A DNA stretch of 64,000 bases, from the NCBI RefSeq assembly GCF_030272615.1, contig NC_081412.1, positions 344,339,870 through 344,403,869 of the forward strand, in the 5' to 3' direction. Below, one piece after another: positions 48,835 to 59,228 of the stretch. The notes under the pieces were generated by a model. The model was not told the origin of the DNA, did no database searches, and saw only the letters and a list, made by a program, of their open reading frames with translations. The position numbers and the translations under genes are program-made. Positions within the stretch are counted from its first letter, which is position 1. The number at the start of each line of letters is the position of its first letter. Source of the stretch: Cryptomeria japonica (taxonomy: Eukaryota > Streptophyta > Pinopsida > Cupressales > Cupressaceae).

Positions 48835-51088
48835 TCATTGGGTGCTCCCTCTATCCTCCTCATCCCTGCCATGTCTCGCGGATGATGTCCCTCCTGGTCC
48901 TGGCTGTGGTGGTCTCATAGGTCCACTCACCCCCATGCTGCTCAATGACCTCCGAGAGCGTGACCTGCTCTCTGTCCTCGATCGTGCCCGATATGAAGGT
49001 GCTCTCCGCTCCGGTGGAACTGCACTCTCATATAGTGTCCTCCAATACAGTCTCTCCTCTCCGGTCTCTACCAGCATCTGTGCCATCTCTCGTGCATTGG
49101 CATCCCTAATCAATCCAATGAACTCAGTGACTCTCTGTCCCTCTCGCTGTGCCTGAGCTATTGCTGTATCTCGTTCTGTCCTCAAAATGGCATTCTGTCT
49201 CTCCAATGTCGCAATATAATCCTGCTGGCTCGCTATGGTAGCCCTGCACGTATCCATCTCCTCTGTCCTAGCTGTCCCCGGCTCTATAGGAATATCCTGC
49301 AATGTCTCCTGATCAGCTGAGTCTGGCTCCTCATCATCCTCCCCACTATCATCTCCGTCATCGTCCTCCCCACCATCATCCCCATCAATCTCATCATCAC
49401 CCTCGTCATCCTTGTCATCCTCATCATCTTCCTCCTCTCCTGTGAGTGGGAAGTCCTCCTGTCTCCTAGGTACTGGAATATCAGGATCAGTCAAAGGCAC
49501 TGGCCATCGTCGTGCAAACCATGTCTCATACTCCTCTGTCATCCCAGCATCCACCACATCTGACCTCCACTCCCACTGTCTCGGCTGTAGCTGTGCAAAG
49601 TCAGCATAGGCTATGTGTGGCTGAATCATACTCCCCCACTGACTCGTCTCTCTGTGAGATCGGGCGAAGTGTGCAGTCCTCCTAGGTACATCCTGCCTCT
49701 CTCCAAACTGTCATCTGACTCTCTCTGGCAGGTACAACTCAATCACTCTCTGGCGGTTCACTGGTCGCCCAATCAGGTACCTCTCCTATCTGCAATATGG
49801 TAGTTCCTCATGATCATCTAACCATCCGGGGCAATCTCGATATGGCCTCCATATGAACTCTCTCAGTCTGTCTAGCTCATGTCGCCAATATAGTATGTAT
49901 CCAAAAGGACCCTGTCTCAGTGCTCCACCATAGCAATACACATATGGTTGGTGTGGTACAATCTGTCTATCTATAATCGGTCGACATATGGCTATGTGCT
50001 CAAATGCCCATACCTGAAGCAATGTGACTCCACAGCTCAAAGTCTGCACTCCCTGATATGCTATCTGATGTAGCTGGAAATACAACATAGCAAGTACACA
50101 TGGTCCCCATGCATAGACCGTCCCCTCTGTCGCCATCCGCTCTAGCACTCTTCCCCATCCAATAGGGAATCCATGTCCTCGTCTATCGCCTGCTAGTAGA
50201 CATGCTATCACAACTGCTATCACCACATATCGTCAGTCATACTCGGACGCCATGCTCTCCCAGCCGATCTCCCTCTCGACAATGTCTAGATCATCTGTGT
50301 CACACTCAAATAGTCTACATAATGCATCTCTCCCTGTCACTGGGTCGTACTCTATCATCTCCCCATGTATCAGAATGTGGAGGATGCGCCATACATCCTC
50401 TAGAGTCACTGTCGCCTCGCCAGTCGCCAAATGGAATGAGGAGGTCTCCGAATGCCATCGCTCTGCCAATGCGGTAAGCAATCCTGTGTTTGCCCTAATC
50501 TCGGGCATGTATGTGATGTAATATATCCCCAGTCCTGCTAATGTGTCTCTCTCTGTGCTCCTGAGTCTATGTCTTAGCATGAAACAGTCTGGTCGATTCT
50601 CCCGTGTGATCAACGGATATTGTCGACTCTGCATCACAATTGGGGCAAATTTTGTCAGTTTTAGGGTTTGCTCCTACGGGTTGCATTTCCTCATTTTTCA
50701 TGTCCAATCAGGGTGTTTTTCATCTACATTGACCTATCCTACCCTTATCCCCCCTTTTCCGATCATTTGCATGTCATTTTGACCAAAACTAGGGTTTTCA
50801 TGCACTCTTGCGCCTGTGTCAGAGAACCTGCACCTGTGTTAGGTAAATTGTGCTTGTGTCTTCCTAAACAAGCGCAAAAGACATGACACAAGCGCAGAAT
50901 TAGACTACACAAGCGCAGAAGTCATCTTTTTCATCCCCCGTGGGCCCCGCAATGTCCCAAAAGCAATCAAAATTCATGAAATTGAAAACATGGGTTTTTG
51001 AGATCCATACCGCTGCTCCTGCATCGTCCGGTCGTCTGAATGTGCGTACACGTTCTCCAAGGTGATCTACCATTTGAATGTTCGCCAT
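48835..51088 (-). pseudogene. Antisense plant-mobile-domain gene of element B (two exons)
   Basis: Exon 1 is 51011-51088 (26 codons, MANIQMVDHLGERVRTFRRP...), ending at GCG|GTATGG. The intron is 50629-51010 and exon 2 is 50628-48835, after a GTGATGCAG acceptor, phase 0; 624 codons spliced. PMD hallmark FHLATGEATVTLEDVWRIL (about 50430-50375), then YAWGPCVLAMLYFQLHQ and GVTLLQVWAFEH. The C-terminal part is a strongly acidic Asp/Glu tract, a coiled coil (ATLERQNAILRTERDTAIAQ), a YWRTLYESAVPPERRAPSYR match to A, and a Ser/Arg-rich end. Three in-frame stops: TGA 50233-50235 (inside the PMD), TAG 49786-49788 and TGA 49711-49713. No frameshift. Confidence 0.8.
50807..50925 (-). repeat. B-specific motif array in the antisense intron, both orientations
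   Basis: The plus strand carries TTGCGCCTGTGTCAG, CTGCACCTGTGTTAG and TGTGCTTGTGTC, followed by the inverse forms ACAAGCGCAAAAG, ACACAAGCGCAGAATTAG and ACACAAGCGCAGAAG. The two halves are complementary, so transcripts of either strand could fold a hairpin here. Confidence 0.75.
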
Positions 51089-51172
51089 CTCTCTGCAAGT
51101 GTCCTTTTCCAGAGCAACAAACCCTCTTCTTGGGCTAGTGCAAATGAACAATTTTCCATCTCTTGGTCTCAT

Positions 51173-51178
51173 TTATAG
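51173..51178 (-). promoter_or_regulatory. TATA box of the B antisense gene
   Basis: Minus strand AGCTATAAATGAGACC, about 85-90 bases upstream of the exon 1 ATG (51088). Confidence 0.65.
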
Positions 51179-51405
51179 CTCTTTGTCATTGCATAGATGG
51201 ACGTGCATCTTCTCCATCTTATGTTGGTCGCGGTCTTGTGCACCATCAATTGCTTGTCCTTCCTACATCCGATCTCCGATTATCAGTCTGTTCGATCCTA
51301 TCATTTTTATCGATCAATTGGCCTCTTTTTTGTATGTTTCCAGCCAATTCCTCGAGGGGGCATGCATATGTCATTATTATTGTCTAGGGAATTTTCATTA
51401 TTGTT

Positions 51406-51451
51406 CTTTGAAACAACGCTTACAATCACATTGTCTCAAAGAGGGGCAAAA
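51406..51451 (+). promoter_or_regulatory. Hairpin plus polypurine tract of B
   Basis: CTTTGAAACAA (51406) and TTGTCTCAAAG (to 51441) pair as in A. The tract AAAGAGGGGCAAAA (51438-51451) abuts the 3' LTR. The loop between the arms differs from that of A while the arms are identical. Confidence 0.75.
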
Positions 51452-53071
51452 TGTAGACACCTAAAAATGGTCAACGCTTGCGAAGTCATACTTTAACATT
51501 TGCGCATTGCCTCATTTTAGGTTTTTTGCGTCACATTAACATTTCTCCTATGTCACGCACTTGGTTTTTATCATTTGCAAACATTGAGTCATTCTTCTAC
51601 ATTCTTCCTTTATCTCACTCTCGAATTTGGTCTTGTCGACAACACTATCCAGTCATGATTTTAATCGATCTTATCCTATTGCATCAATGTGCATGCTTAT
51701 TTGTCATCATTTTGGACATCGTCAATCCTAATTAGGGTTTTGTCCTCCTGTCAATCTTGCGATCGATTTGTCATCAATCATTGCTCTCTTATCAATCTTA
51801 TTATCAATCTTATCATTTTGGACATCGTCAATCCTAATTAGGGTTTTGTCCTCTTTTCAATCTTGTCATCACGCGATCGATTTATCATCGATCGTTGTCA
51901 TGTTTGATCTTGTCATTTTTGCGATCAATTTGTCATCGATCGTGGTCATTTCCAATCTTGTCGTCTTGCAATCTATTTTGTCATCGATTCTTGTCCCTTT
52001 TGTCAATTTTGTCATTTTGCGACCGATTTGTCATCGATCGTTGTCTGTCTCAATTATGTCAATTTGGATCAATTTGTCATTGTTCCTCGTCAATTGGCGC
52101 ATTTTCTCAATCAAATCGTTTATCGCATTGGTCATTTATCAATTCAAAATCATGACATTAATTATCTTCAATCAAGACTTAATTGTCATTTTTGCATTTC
52201 TAATTCATCTTCTAAGGTTTTATGATTTATTCATTTAACCTAATTTGTCATTTCTTCTTCTAGGGTTACTAAATTATTTATTAATCCTAAGTTACAATTA
52301 AATCTTTATTTAATTGGCTAATTATTCTTCCTCTTGTAAATTAATTAATAAATGACAAATTATTAATTAATTTACCTAATTTCTTCTAGTTCCTAATTTC
52401 CTATTTTTCCATCAATTTCTAATTCCTAATTGTCATCAATTTCAATTTTCTAATTTTCTTAATTTCCTAATTTCAAATTCCTCCTATTTCATCTCCTAAT
52501 TCTATGGGAATGACATTTCAATTTGTCATAAATTGTCATAATTGATAATCAATCAATTTTGACATAGAATGTGTCATAATTTGCCATCAATTATCAATCA
52601 ATCAAATTGTGCATGGAAAGTGCATAATTTGTCATAATTTGTCATATTGATTTGCAATTTCCATTTGAATTGCATCATGCTAATCTTGCCATTTATCCAA
52701 TTCTTCTATAAATTGGATGAATTTCTTCACTCAAACCCCTTGATTCTTAATTGGTAATCAGACTATCGAATTTCTAGTCAATCACATTTCTAGTACTCTT
52801 GATCAAAAATCTTGTCTACTTGCTTTCAATTATGTGTATGCACTTGTAGGTGAGATCCACAACCAAACCATTTGAAGAGGAAAGAAGAACAATGGAGCCG
52901 CATGAAGGAGCATTCAAATCACATCTTTGGTTTGCATAATCTTTTCTTTTGAATGTTTTTGTTTTCATATCTCTATTGAGTGTTGTTTAGGATAGATCAT
53001 TGCAATGAGTTTTCGTGATTGAGATATTATGTTTATATTGTTTGTGATGATTTCCTATTTCCTAACCTACA
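51452..53071 (+). repeat. 3' LTR of element B
   Basis: 1,620 bp, about 99% identical to 39963-41581, followed by CATAC (53072-53076). Confidence 0.95.
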
Positions 53072-53145
53072 CATACATATAGAATCAAGCATATAGAACA
53101 CATCTCATAAATGAATCAACACAAGTACGATGAAGTCAAATCAAA

Positions 53146-53228
<83 letters not shown>

Positions 53229-53358
53229 AGTCAGAGTACAAAATGATTTCAAATAACATGTACAAACTCCCATCGGAGCAAGGATCGTATAGGCTACAAA
53301 AATGGGTGTGTCTACAAAAAATATCAGAGGTACAAAAAAAGACTATCTAGCTCTTAGC
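53072..53358 (+). other. Element C segment right of B, with a (TA)n run
   Basis: It begins with the right target duplication of B. A pure TA microsatellite of about 36 units lies at 53151-53223. The remainder is noncoding C sequence leading into the 3' end of the antisense gene. Confidence 0.7.
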
Positions 53359-55673
53359 CTATCCCTCATTGCCTGGTGGAGGAGGGGGAGCCTACTAACT
53401 AGGATCCTGACGAGGTGCTCGAGCTCCCTCTGACTATGCCATGTACTGCGAGTAGGGAATAACCTGCTGCGCAATTGGAACTGTGACGCTATATGCTACA
53501 ACATAGTAGGCTTCCCTACTAGTTTGGTGAAGGACCTCCTATCATAAGGCCTCTATCTCTACTCTCATCTCTTCTCTCATCTATGAGATCTGATGATCGT
53601 GCTCAACCCTAAGATCCACAAGCTATCGATCTCGCTCTGCTAGATGAGTGGGAGCCACTGTCAACTGTGACTGCAGCTCTGCAAGACATGCCCTCATCGA
53701 TTGTCCCATGTCAGTCCCCTACTCTCTCACAGGCTCTCCACCCCCATCTCCACCTCCAACTCCACCCTGCTCCTCACACCACTGCCGGACCTATCTCGGA
53801 GCTACTCACTCCTCCTCAGCTCTGCCCAACCTCACACCTATACTCCCAAGGGATCCACCCTCACCCCTCTACTGACCAGCTGGAACCCTATTGTTGCTAG
53901 CACTAGGATTGCCACTTGCCTCCCTCTAAACCTTGGCTCTCTGTCCTCATCCTTGTCCCTATCTTGACGCAGGGCATCATCCTCAACCTCCTCTATATGA
54001 GGATCTTGCTCAGTTGGATTTGTGAATCAAGGAAATGGATGTTGCTGAAACCAATCTTTGTACTGGGGCAATACCCCCGCATCCGCAACATCATCCAAGT
54101 AGTTCCATTTCAGTCACTATAGACCAGTCATATCCTGCATACTCAAGGCATAGGATAACCTTGGTGACCATCCCTGCCTCATCTCATCAACATATCAGGC
54201 ATAAGCTATGAACTCCTATGACACCCCCTAAGGCCTTCCATATTGCCTCATCACTTGTGATACTACAAATCACTCCACTATAGTCTGTGATCTATCGATA
54301 AGTGGGCACGTAACAAAAATATCCTGGCGTACCAGCTGCCACTCATCCCATGGCTCTAGGCCCCTGTATGGTCTCCATATCATGGCTATAAGGTCATCTA
54401 ACTTCTATCGCCAAAAATCGGTCTTGCCCAGATGGGGCTATGTAACATAACCGACATACCTATATACAATTGGCTTCCCAAGCTCTCTACTATCACCTAC
54501 TATCGGCTGACAAACTGGGAGGTGCTCCCAAGCCCAAACCTGTAAAATCAATACACCTGCAACCGTGCTCTTACCATCCCTATATAAAATCTCATGCATC
54601 TCATGATACATGTGGGCCAATATACAAGAACCCCAGCCAAGCCTCTGAGGGGTTTCCATCAATCTCTCCAGCATCCTGCCCCATCCCCACTGGAATCCCT
54701 ATTGTCCTCTATCTGGCATCAAAAAATAACCGATAAATCTTGCTAGAGCACATGCCAGAGGAAACTCCTCACTATACCTACTCATCATGATGTCCCAACT
54801 AATGGAACGGGTCAAAATATCTGGATCCTTGAAGACATGCCTAACTGCCTATAATCTAGGTAACACCGCTGCATCATAATCCACCTTATCCCCAGCAAAA
54901 GGGATATGAAGGATCCTATATACATCCTCAAGAGTGATGATCATCTCCCCAACTAGTAAATGAAAGGTATTATGCTTTGAATGGAAATGCTCAACCAATG
55001 CTATGAGCATACCATGATTCACACGGATATCTAGTAAACCAAGACGATTAGTCAAACCGCACAAATCAATGAGCTTGATCAACCTCAGATAATTGTCAAA
55101 CTAAAGTCATAGTAGGAGGATAAACTCATCTGAAAAGCATAGGAGGTAATCAAACCTACAAAAAACCAACAATGAAGCATAAGAAAACATTCCAAATGAG
55201 CCTACAAGAGAAATAAAACATCACGTAAATCCAACTAAGTCAAGTGTAAAATTAAAATTTCAAGTTTAGACCCTAAAAAATGTTCACTGTTTTTCGAATG
55301 ACAAAACACAGAAGGGAAACATCTCGTACGAGTCAGGATTGACCTACGTACGACAAAACATTCCCATACAACAAAATATTAGACCTTGCACAAAAAAATG
55401 GTCTTTTTACAATCATGTCGTACGATACACAGGTAGGGTCTAAACGACAAAAGATAATTTAACAGTTTTTCGTATGAGAAAGGATCCTGTCTCGCACAAC
55501 AAAACATGAAACCCGACTTTAAACATGCCAAAAACTTGAAAAATGAACAAAAAAATTCAAAATTGAAAACATAAAGAGGCTTAAGATCGATCACTTACCA
55601 TTGGCTCATAGTTTTGGGGTCGATTATGTTGTCTCTGGCGCTCAAATTGATGCTCATGAGTAGGGACCACCAT
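53359..55673 (-). pseudogene. Antisense plant-mobile-domain gene of element C (two exons, decayed)
   Basis: Exon 1 is 55599-55673 (25 codons, MVVPTHEHQFERQRQ...), ending ATG|GTAAGTG. The intron is 55101-55598 and exon 2 starts at 55100 after an ATGACTTTAG acceptor, phase 0. PMD hallmark FHLLVGEMIITLEDVYRIL near 54965-54910, then GWGSCILAHMYHEMHEILY and GVLILQVWAWEHLPVCQP (54640-54500). Stops accumulate from about 54840 onward, and at least one frameshift separates this part from the Pro-rich C-terminal end near 53359. C antisense and gag-pol are both far more decayed than those of A. Confidence 0.7.
55325..55497 (-). repeat. C-specific motif array in the antisense intron (GTCGTACGA)
   Basis: Minus-strand words TCATACGAAAAAC, GTATCGTACGACATG, TGTTTTGTCGTACGTAGG and GACTCGTACGAGATG. 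The plus-strand leader of C carries CCTGTGTCGTACAAAAC and CTCGTACGAAA. Same relation as in A, but more eroded. Confidence 0.6.
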
Positions 55674-55746
55674 TTTCTTCGCATAAGGCTTTTTGAATTT
55701 TCAAACTTGGAGGGTTAAAATGATTTAAAAATGACACTTTCCTCCC

Positions 55747-55754
55747 ATATATAG
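55747..55754 (-). promoter_or_regulatory. TATA box of the C antisense gene
   Basis: Minus strand GTGCTATATATGGGAGG, about 75-80 bases upstream of the exon 1 ATG (55673). Confidence 0.6.
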
Positions 55755-56074
55755 CACAAACACTAATTTTTCAACTTGCTCCGATGGACCTAAAAAATTG
55801 TACCCTTAGCTAATTCAACTGTTTTGCTTCCATTTTCAGGATCAAAATCAAAATCCGAGATCATTTTCCTAGTGAATTTCACAATTTGGACCACTTAGCA
55901 CTTTTCATCAAATGCTCATTCTTTCTTCAAATTGCGCTCAATTTATCATGAATCAACGTTGAATCTCAATTTTATTCTACACAACAACTTTGCGCTCAAT
56001 TGAAAATCAATCAAATGCCAAATTTTCAAAAATTCCTCAGGATCAATTTGTGCTCAAATAACTTATCATCGCCA
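55755..56074 (+). other. Element C end zone and junction with D
   Basis: Noncoding and AT-rich. In A and B the 3' LTR begins 347-364 bases beyond the exon 1 ATG, which would be about 56020-56040 here. No polypurine tract or LTR start is seen. Homology to the D gene family begins at about 56075. Confidence 0.5.
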
Positions 56075-58330
56075 ACTCCTTTTCTGCCACTACTACATTG
56101 AATTTTGCAGTTTCTAAAACTATGCTAGTAGCCTCTACCACCCTTGTATCCTGAACTCTTCTTACTATCATGCCTCCTAGAAAACTAGATCCTGAGGTAT
56201 CCTTCCTTTTTATATTCTCATCCCTCTTTAGGGACCACATGACCAGAGCATCATTGTCTTTGTTGAATGTCACTCCCTTCATAGGCTTGGTCTCTTTCCT
56301 GACTGCTTCAAGTACCAAGGCATCTGCTATATCCCATTCAGGGAGGAGTAGAACACCAGCCTTTGACACCATTTCCCTTCCTACTTCAGGAGTGATGGCT
56401 TTGAATTCAGCCATCATTTCTTGTTTAACTTCTTCCTCTACTAAGGTTGTATCTTGGTGAGGCTGCTCACTCATTCTTTTTTCACATCTTGCCTTGAATT
56501 GTTCAATATTTTGTTTCCATACAAATTGCATGAATGCTCCTCTTGTGACAAAATTGTTGTCAACTATAGGAACTCTTCAGTAGCTTGCTTGACAGCTAGG
56601 TCTAACTCCTTATCTTTTAACTCATCTTTAGTTAAATTCATCTCGACACTAGGTGGCTCTTCTGGCATTCCCTCTTGTGTCTCTTCATAGGTGTAAGCAA
56701 TCTCTCTGAGGCTTCCTAACTGCAACAATTGTTCTGCTACTTCCTGTTCATCTCCTATATGGATAGGGGATTGAAAGGGATAGTATAGAGATTCATCTAC
56801 TTGCACTTCTTTCCCCACCCTTTGCCTTTTAGGGGATTCTTGGATGTCAATGACATCTTCAATTGTTCTCTTCCCTCTTTAAGTGGAAGGCTCACCTATT
56901 ACTGGCATCAATACACTATATTTTGACCTTTTGTGCATCAAATAATCACCGGGAGGGATGGCTTTAGCAAAGGCAGGCTTAGTTAGAACTAACTTAGCCT
57001 TGTCAGGGTTATCTCTTATTATAGCCTCCCTCTTTTCTTTCAGAGTTTGCATTAAATCTTCAAAGTAAAGAATTAAAAATTTGATGTTTTCCTCAAAGGG
57101 GTTGAAGCTAGACAGAGGGTCATAACTGTTATCAAATTGATGAATGAAATCCAGACCCTTTTTGTATGCCACCCACTTTTCTTTCCTCAATTGTTGCTCA
57201 TCCAAACCGAATTCATTTCTGATTAGGTCATCAGGGAAATGAAATTGGTGTGGCCTACCTTTGCATACTGCTCTTCTCCTGAACATACCGTTGAAAAAAT
57301 CCTCAGGGTCAACAAACCTGGTTACTGCAGTAGACAACCTATGCAGTTGAAAAAAGTCATCAAAGAATTTCCAACCACCTTTGGTGATCACGAATTGATG
57401 GGCCATGGTAACAGTTGGGAAAATAGTCCCTTTACCCTTATTTGTCATCTCTACCTCTTGCACACCTCCAATCTACCTTAAGACCTCTGCAATCCCTATT
57501 TTCAATGGGACTTGATAAGGAAATAAATATGGAGTTCCTCTGAAACCATAAACTCTAAAAACTATAGAAACAAGGTACAAATACATATCACCCCAATTAT
57601 GAACAATCTTAATACCTTTAGAAAACTCCTTAGGCCCGAGGAACTCCAAAAGAGACTTTGGGATCCTGGGGTTCTATGGGCATAGAAGAATCCTAAGCCT
57701 AGATGTAAAGCATCTATCAAACTTCAAATAACTGGCATCCTCTCTGTCCCAAGACAAGATTGTGCTCCATATTTGCATAGGCATCTCCTCACCTTCCTTT
57801 TCTTTGATCAAATCCATTTCCTTAGCAAAATAATCAAATCCTTTGAACAAAAATATATGCATTAGAAGAGAATACCATCCAAAAGGTCTATCCACCTTAC
57901 CATTTTTTATCCCTACAAGTTCTGCATGAATTGCATCAGCGAGGTAGGGTGCATAATCAAATGTCACTGCTAGAGAGGGGTTCAGAATCTGTGCCATCAT
58001 TAACATATAATGGGTTGGCATGGTTGTTTTGGCATCTTCCCCAAGGTTCTGACATAGTGCCCAATACATGCCTTTGGCCCTTAAAGTGAACAAATTCAGG
58101 GAGAAGGGTTCCATGATGCTAGGGCCCACCATAGTTAACCCTCCCATGTTAACAAAAAAATCATTCAAAGGGCCACTCCTAAAGTGATATTTCTGCACAT
58201 AATAAACCTGGGCCAACATTTCAAAATCAATAGGCTCTAATAAATTTGATGCCTCACTGAGCTTAAAAACATTCTTGAAATGATCATCATTGATTTCTAT
58301 CAGGGCTTTGTTATTCTCAAAATATGATTC
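56075..58330 (-). pseudogene. Element D, truncated second copy (D2) of an unrecognised gene family
   Basis: Minus-strand frames over 58315-56075 align with D1 from about codon 115 to codon 870. Shared segments include FRSGPLNDFFVNMGGLTMVGP, SLNLFTLRAKGMYWALCQN, FDGMFRR-like RRAVCKGRPHQFHFPDDLIR and KPMKGVTFNKDN. Similarity stops abruptly at both ends (about 58330 and 56075), so this is a fragment. Stops at about 57671, 57478 and 56876 and one frameshift near 56550 break it. It is closer to an intact frame than D1 at LAQVYY and LDEQQLRKE, where D1 has TAG. I recognise no domain family. Confidence 0.6.
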
Positions 58331-59228
58331 CCCTTAAGATCCTTATAATAATATGATAAACTCTATTTGCAGAAGAGAGATCACAGAGAAGGAAACTTTC
58401 AGAACAACATATGACAAGGTTTGATTAACCTTCTACACTTTGAACCTGTCCAAAGTTCAGGTGGGTATACCTTTTTGTGAACTGAATTCACACTTTTAAA
58501 AGACAAATCCATAGTAAACCAGTCCGAAAACCAGTGGATCTTATCACCTTCAAACCTACTGAAATAAAGAAATAAAACTTGTACTCATGTTCAGTATTGA
58601 CCTACAAGATATGTAGAAAGACAACCATAATAGATACCAGTGCCTTATCCAGGCCACAGAGTCATCTAAGTTCAAACAATGCTTTCACAATCAAACATCT
58701 TCACACATCCTGTTAGCTTGGCTTCTACAGATCCCCACATATGCCTATCATACATAAGAATTTATTCAAACCAAACTAAATTGAATTTATCAAATTCAAA
58801 GTATCCCACAAAGAATTTACTGATAGAAATGATTCCCGCATATTTAATTCCCCTCCTGAAGAGAAAAGCTAAGAAGCACATCTACTTGGAGTTACCTTAC
58901 AATCCATATTCAAAAGGAATAACCCTAGATTACTCAGAATAAAATAGTAAATATTTGCAAAAAATACTTGAAGACAACACAAAGTTTAAGCTCAAAACCG
59001 ATAGTTTGCATATTGATATTATTTTAGAAAGTATTACAGAAACTTTTGAATATTCTCCATTAACTCAGAAAAAAGCTCAAAGAAATTTTTGCAGCGTTTT
59101 CTTACAATTCCTTGCGATCCCCTTTTCAAGGGTCCTGGTATCCATTTATATAATCATGGATGCATACAAGCTTCAGACCATCTTTTCAAAAAAGGTTGTT
59201 ACAAAAAACTCCTTCACTCAAGAAGCAG
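58331..59228 (-). other. Spacer between D2 and D1
   Basis: About 900 AT-rich bases. I see no gene, repeat or LTR boundary. The short plus-strand frames have no support. Confidence 0.4.

Larger units (their letters stand above)
39963..53071 (+). mobile_element. Element B: pol-less Tat-like element with antisense PMD gene, 13.1 kb
   Basis: The LTRs are 39963-41581 and 51452-53071 (1,619 and 1,620 bp). I count about 16 substitutions, 13 of them transitions, and one 1-base indel, about 1% divergence. CATAC duplications lie at 39958-39962 and 53072-53076. The interior holds leader, Gag-like frame, post-ORF hairpins, antisense PMD gene and polypurine tract, but no protease, RT, RNase H or integrase. 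It must depend on enzymes supplied in trans. Confidence 0.95.
11001..56074 (+). mobile_element. Element C: old Tat-lineage Ty3/Gypsy element, split by A and B
   Basis: C runs 11001-23288, then 39577-39962, then 53072 to about 56074, roughly 15.7 kb without the insertions. It has a 5' LTR (11001-12200), leader, decayed gag-pol (14511-22267), post-pol hairpins and a decayed antisense PMD gene (53359-55673). Continuity across A and B is shown by the target duplications and because the three pieces together reproduce the gene order of A. No 3' LTR is seen: recognisable C sequence stops at about 56040-56075, where element D sequence begins. Confidence 0.75.
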
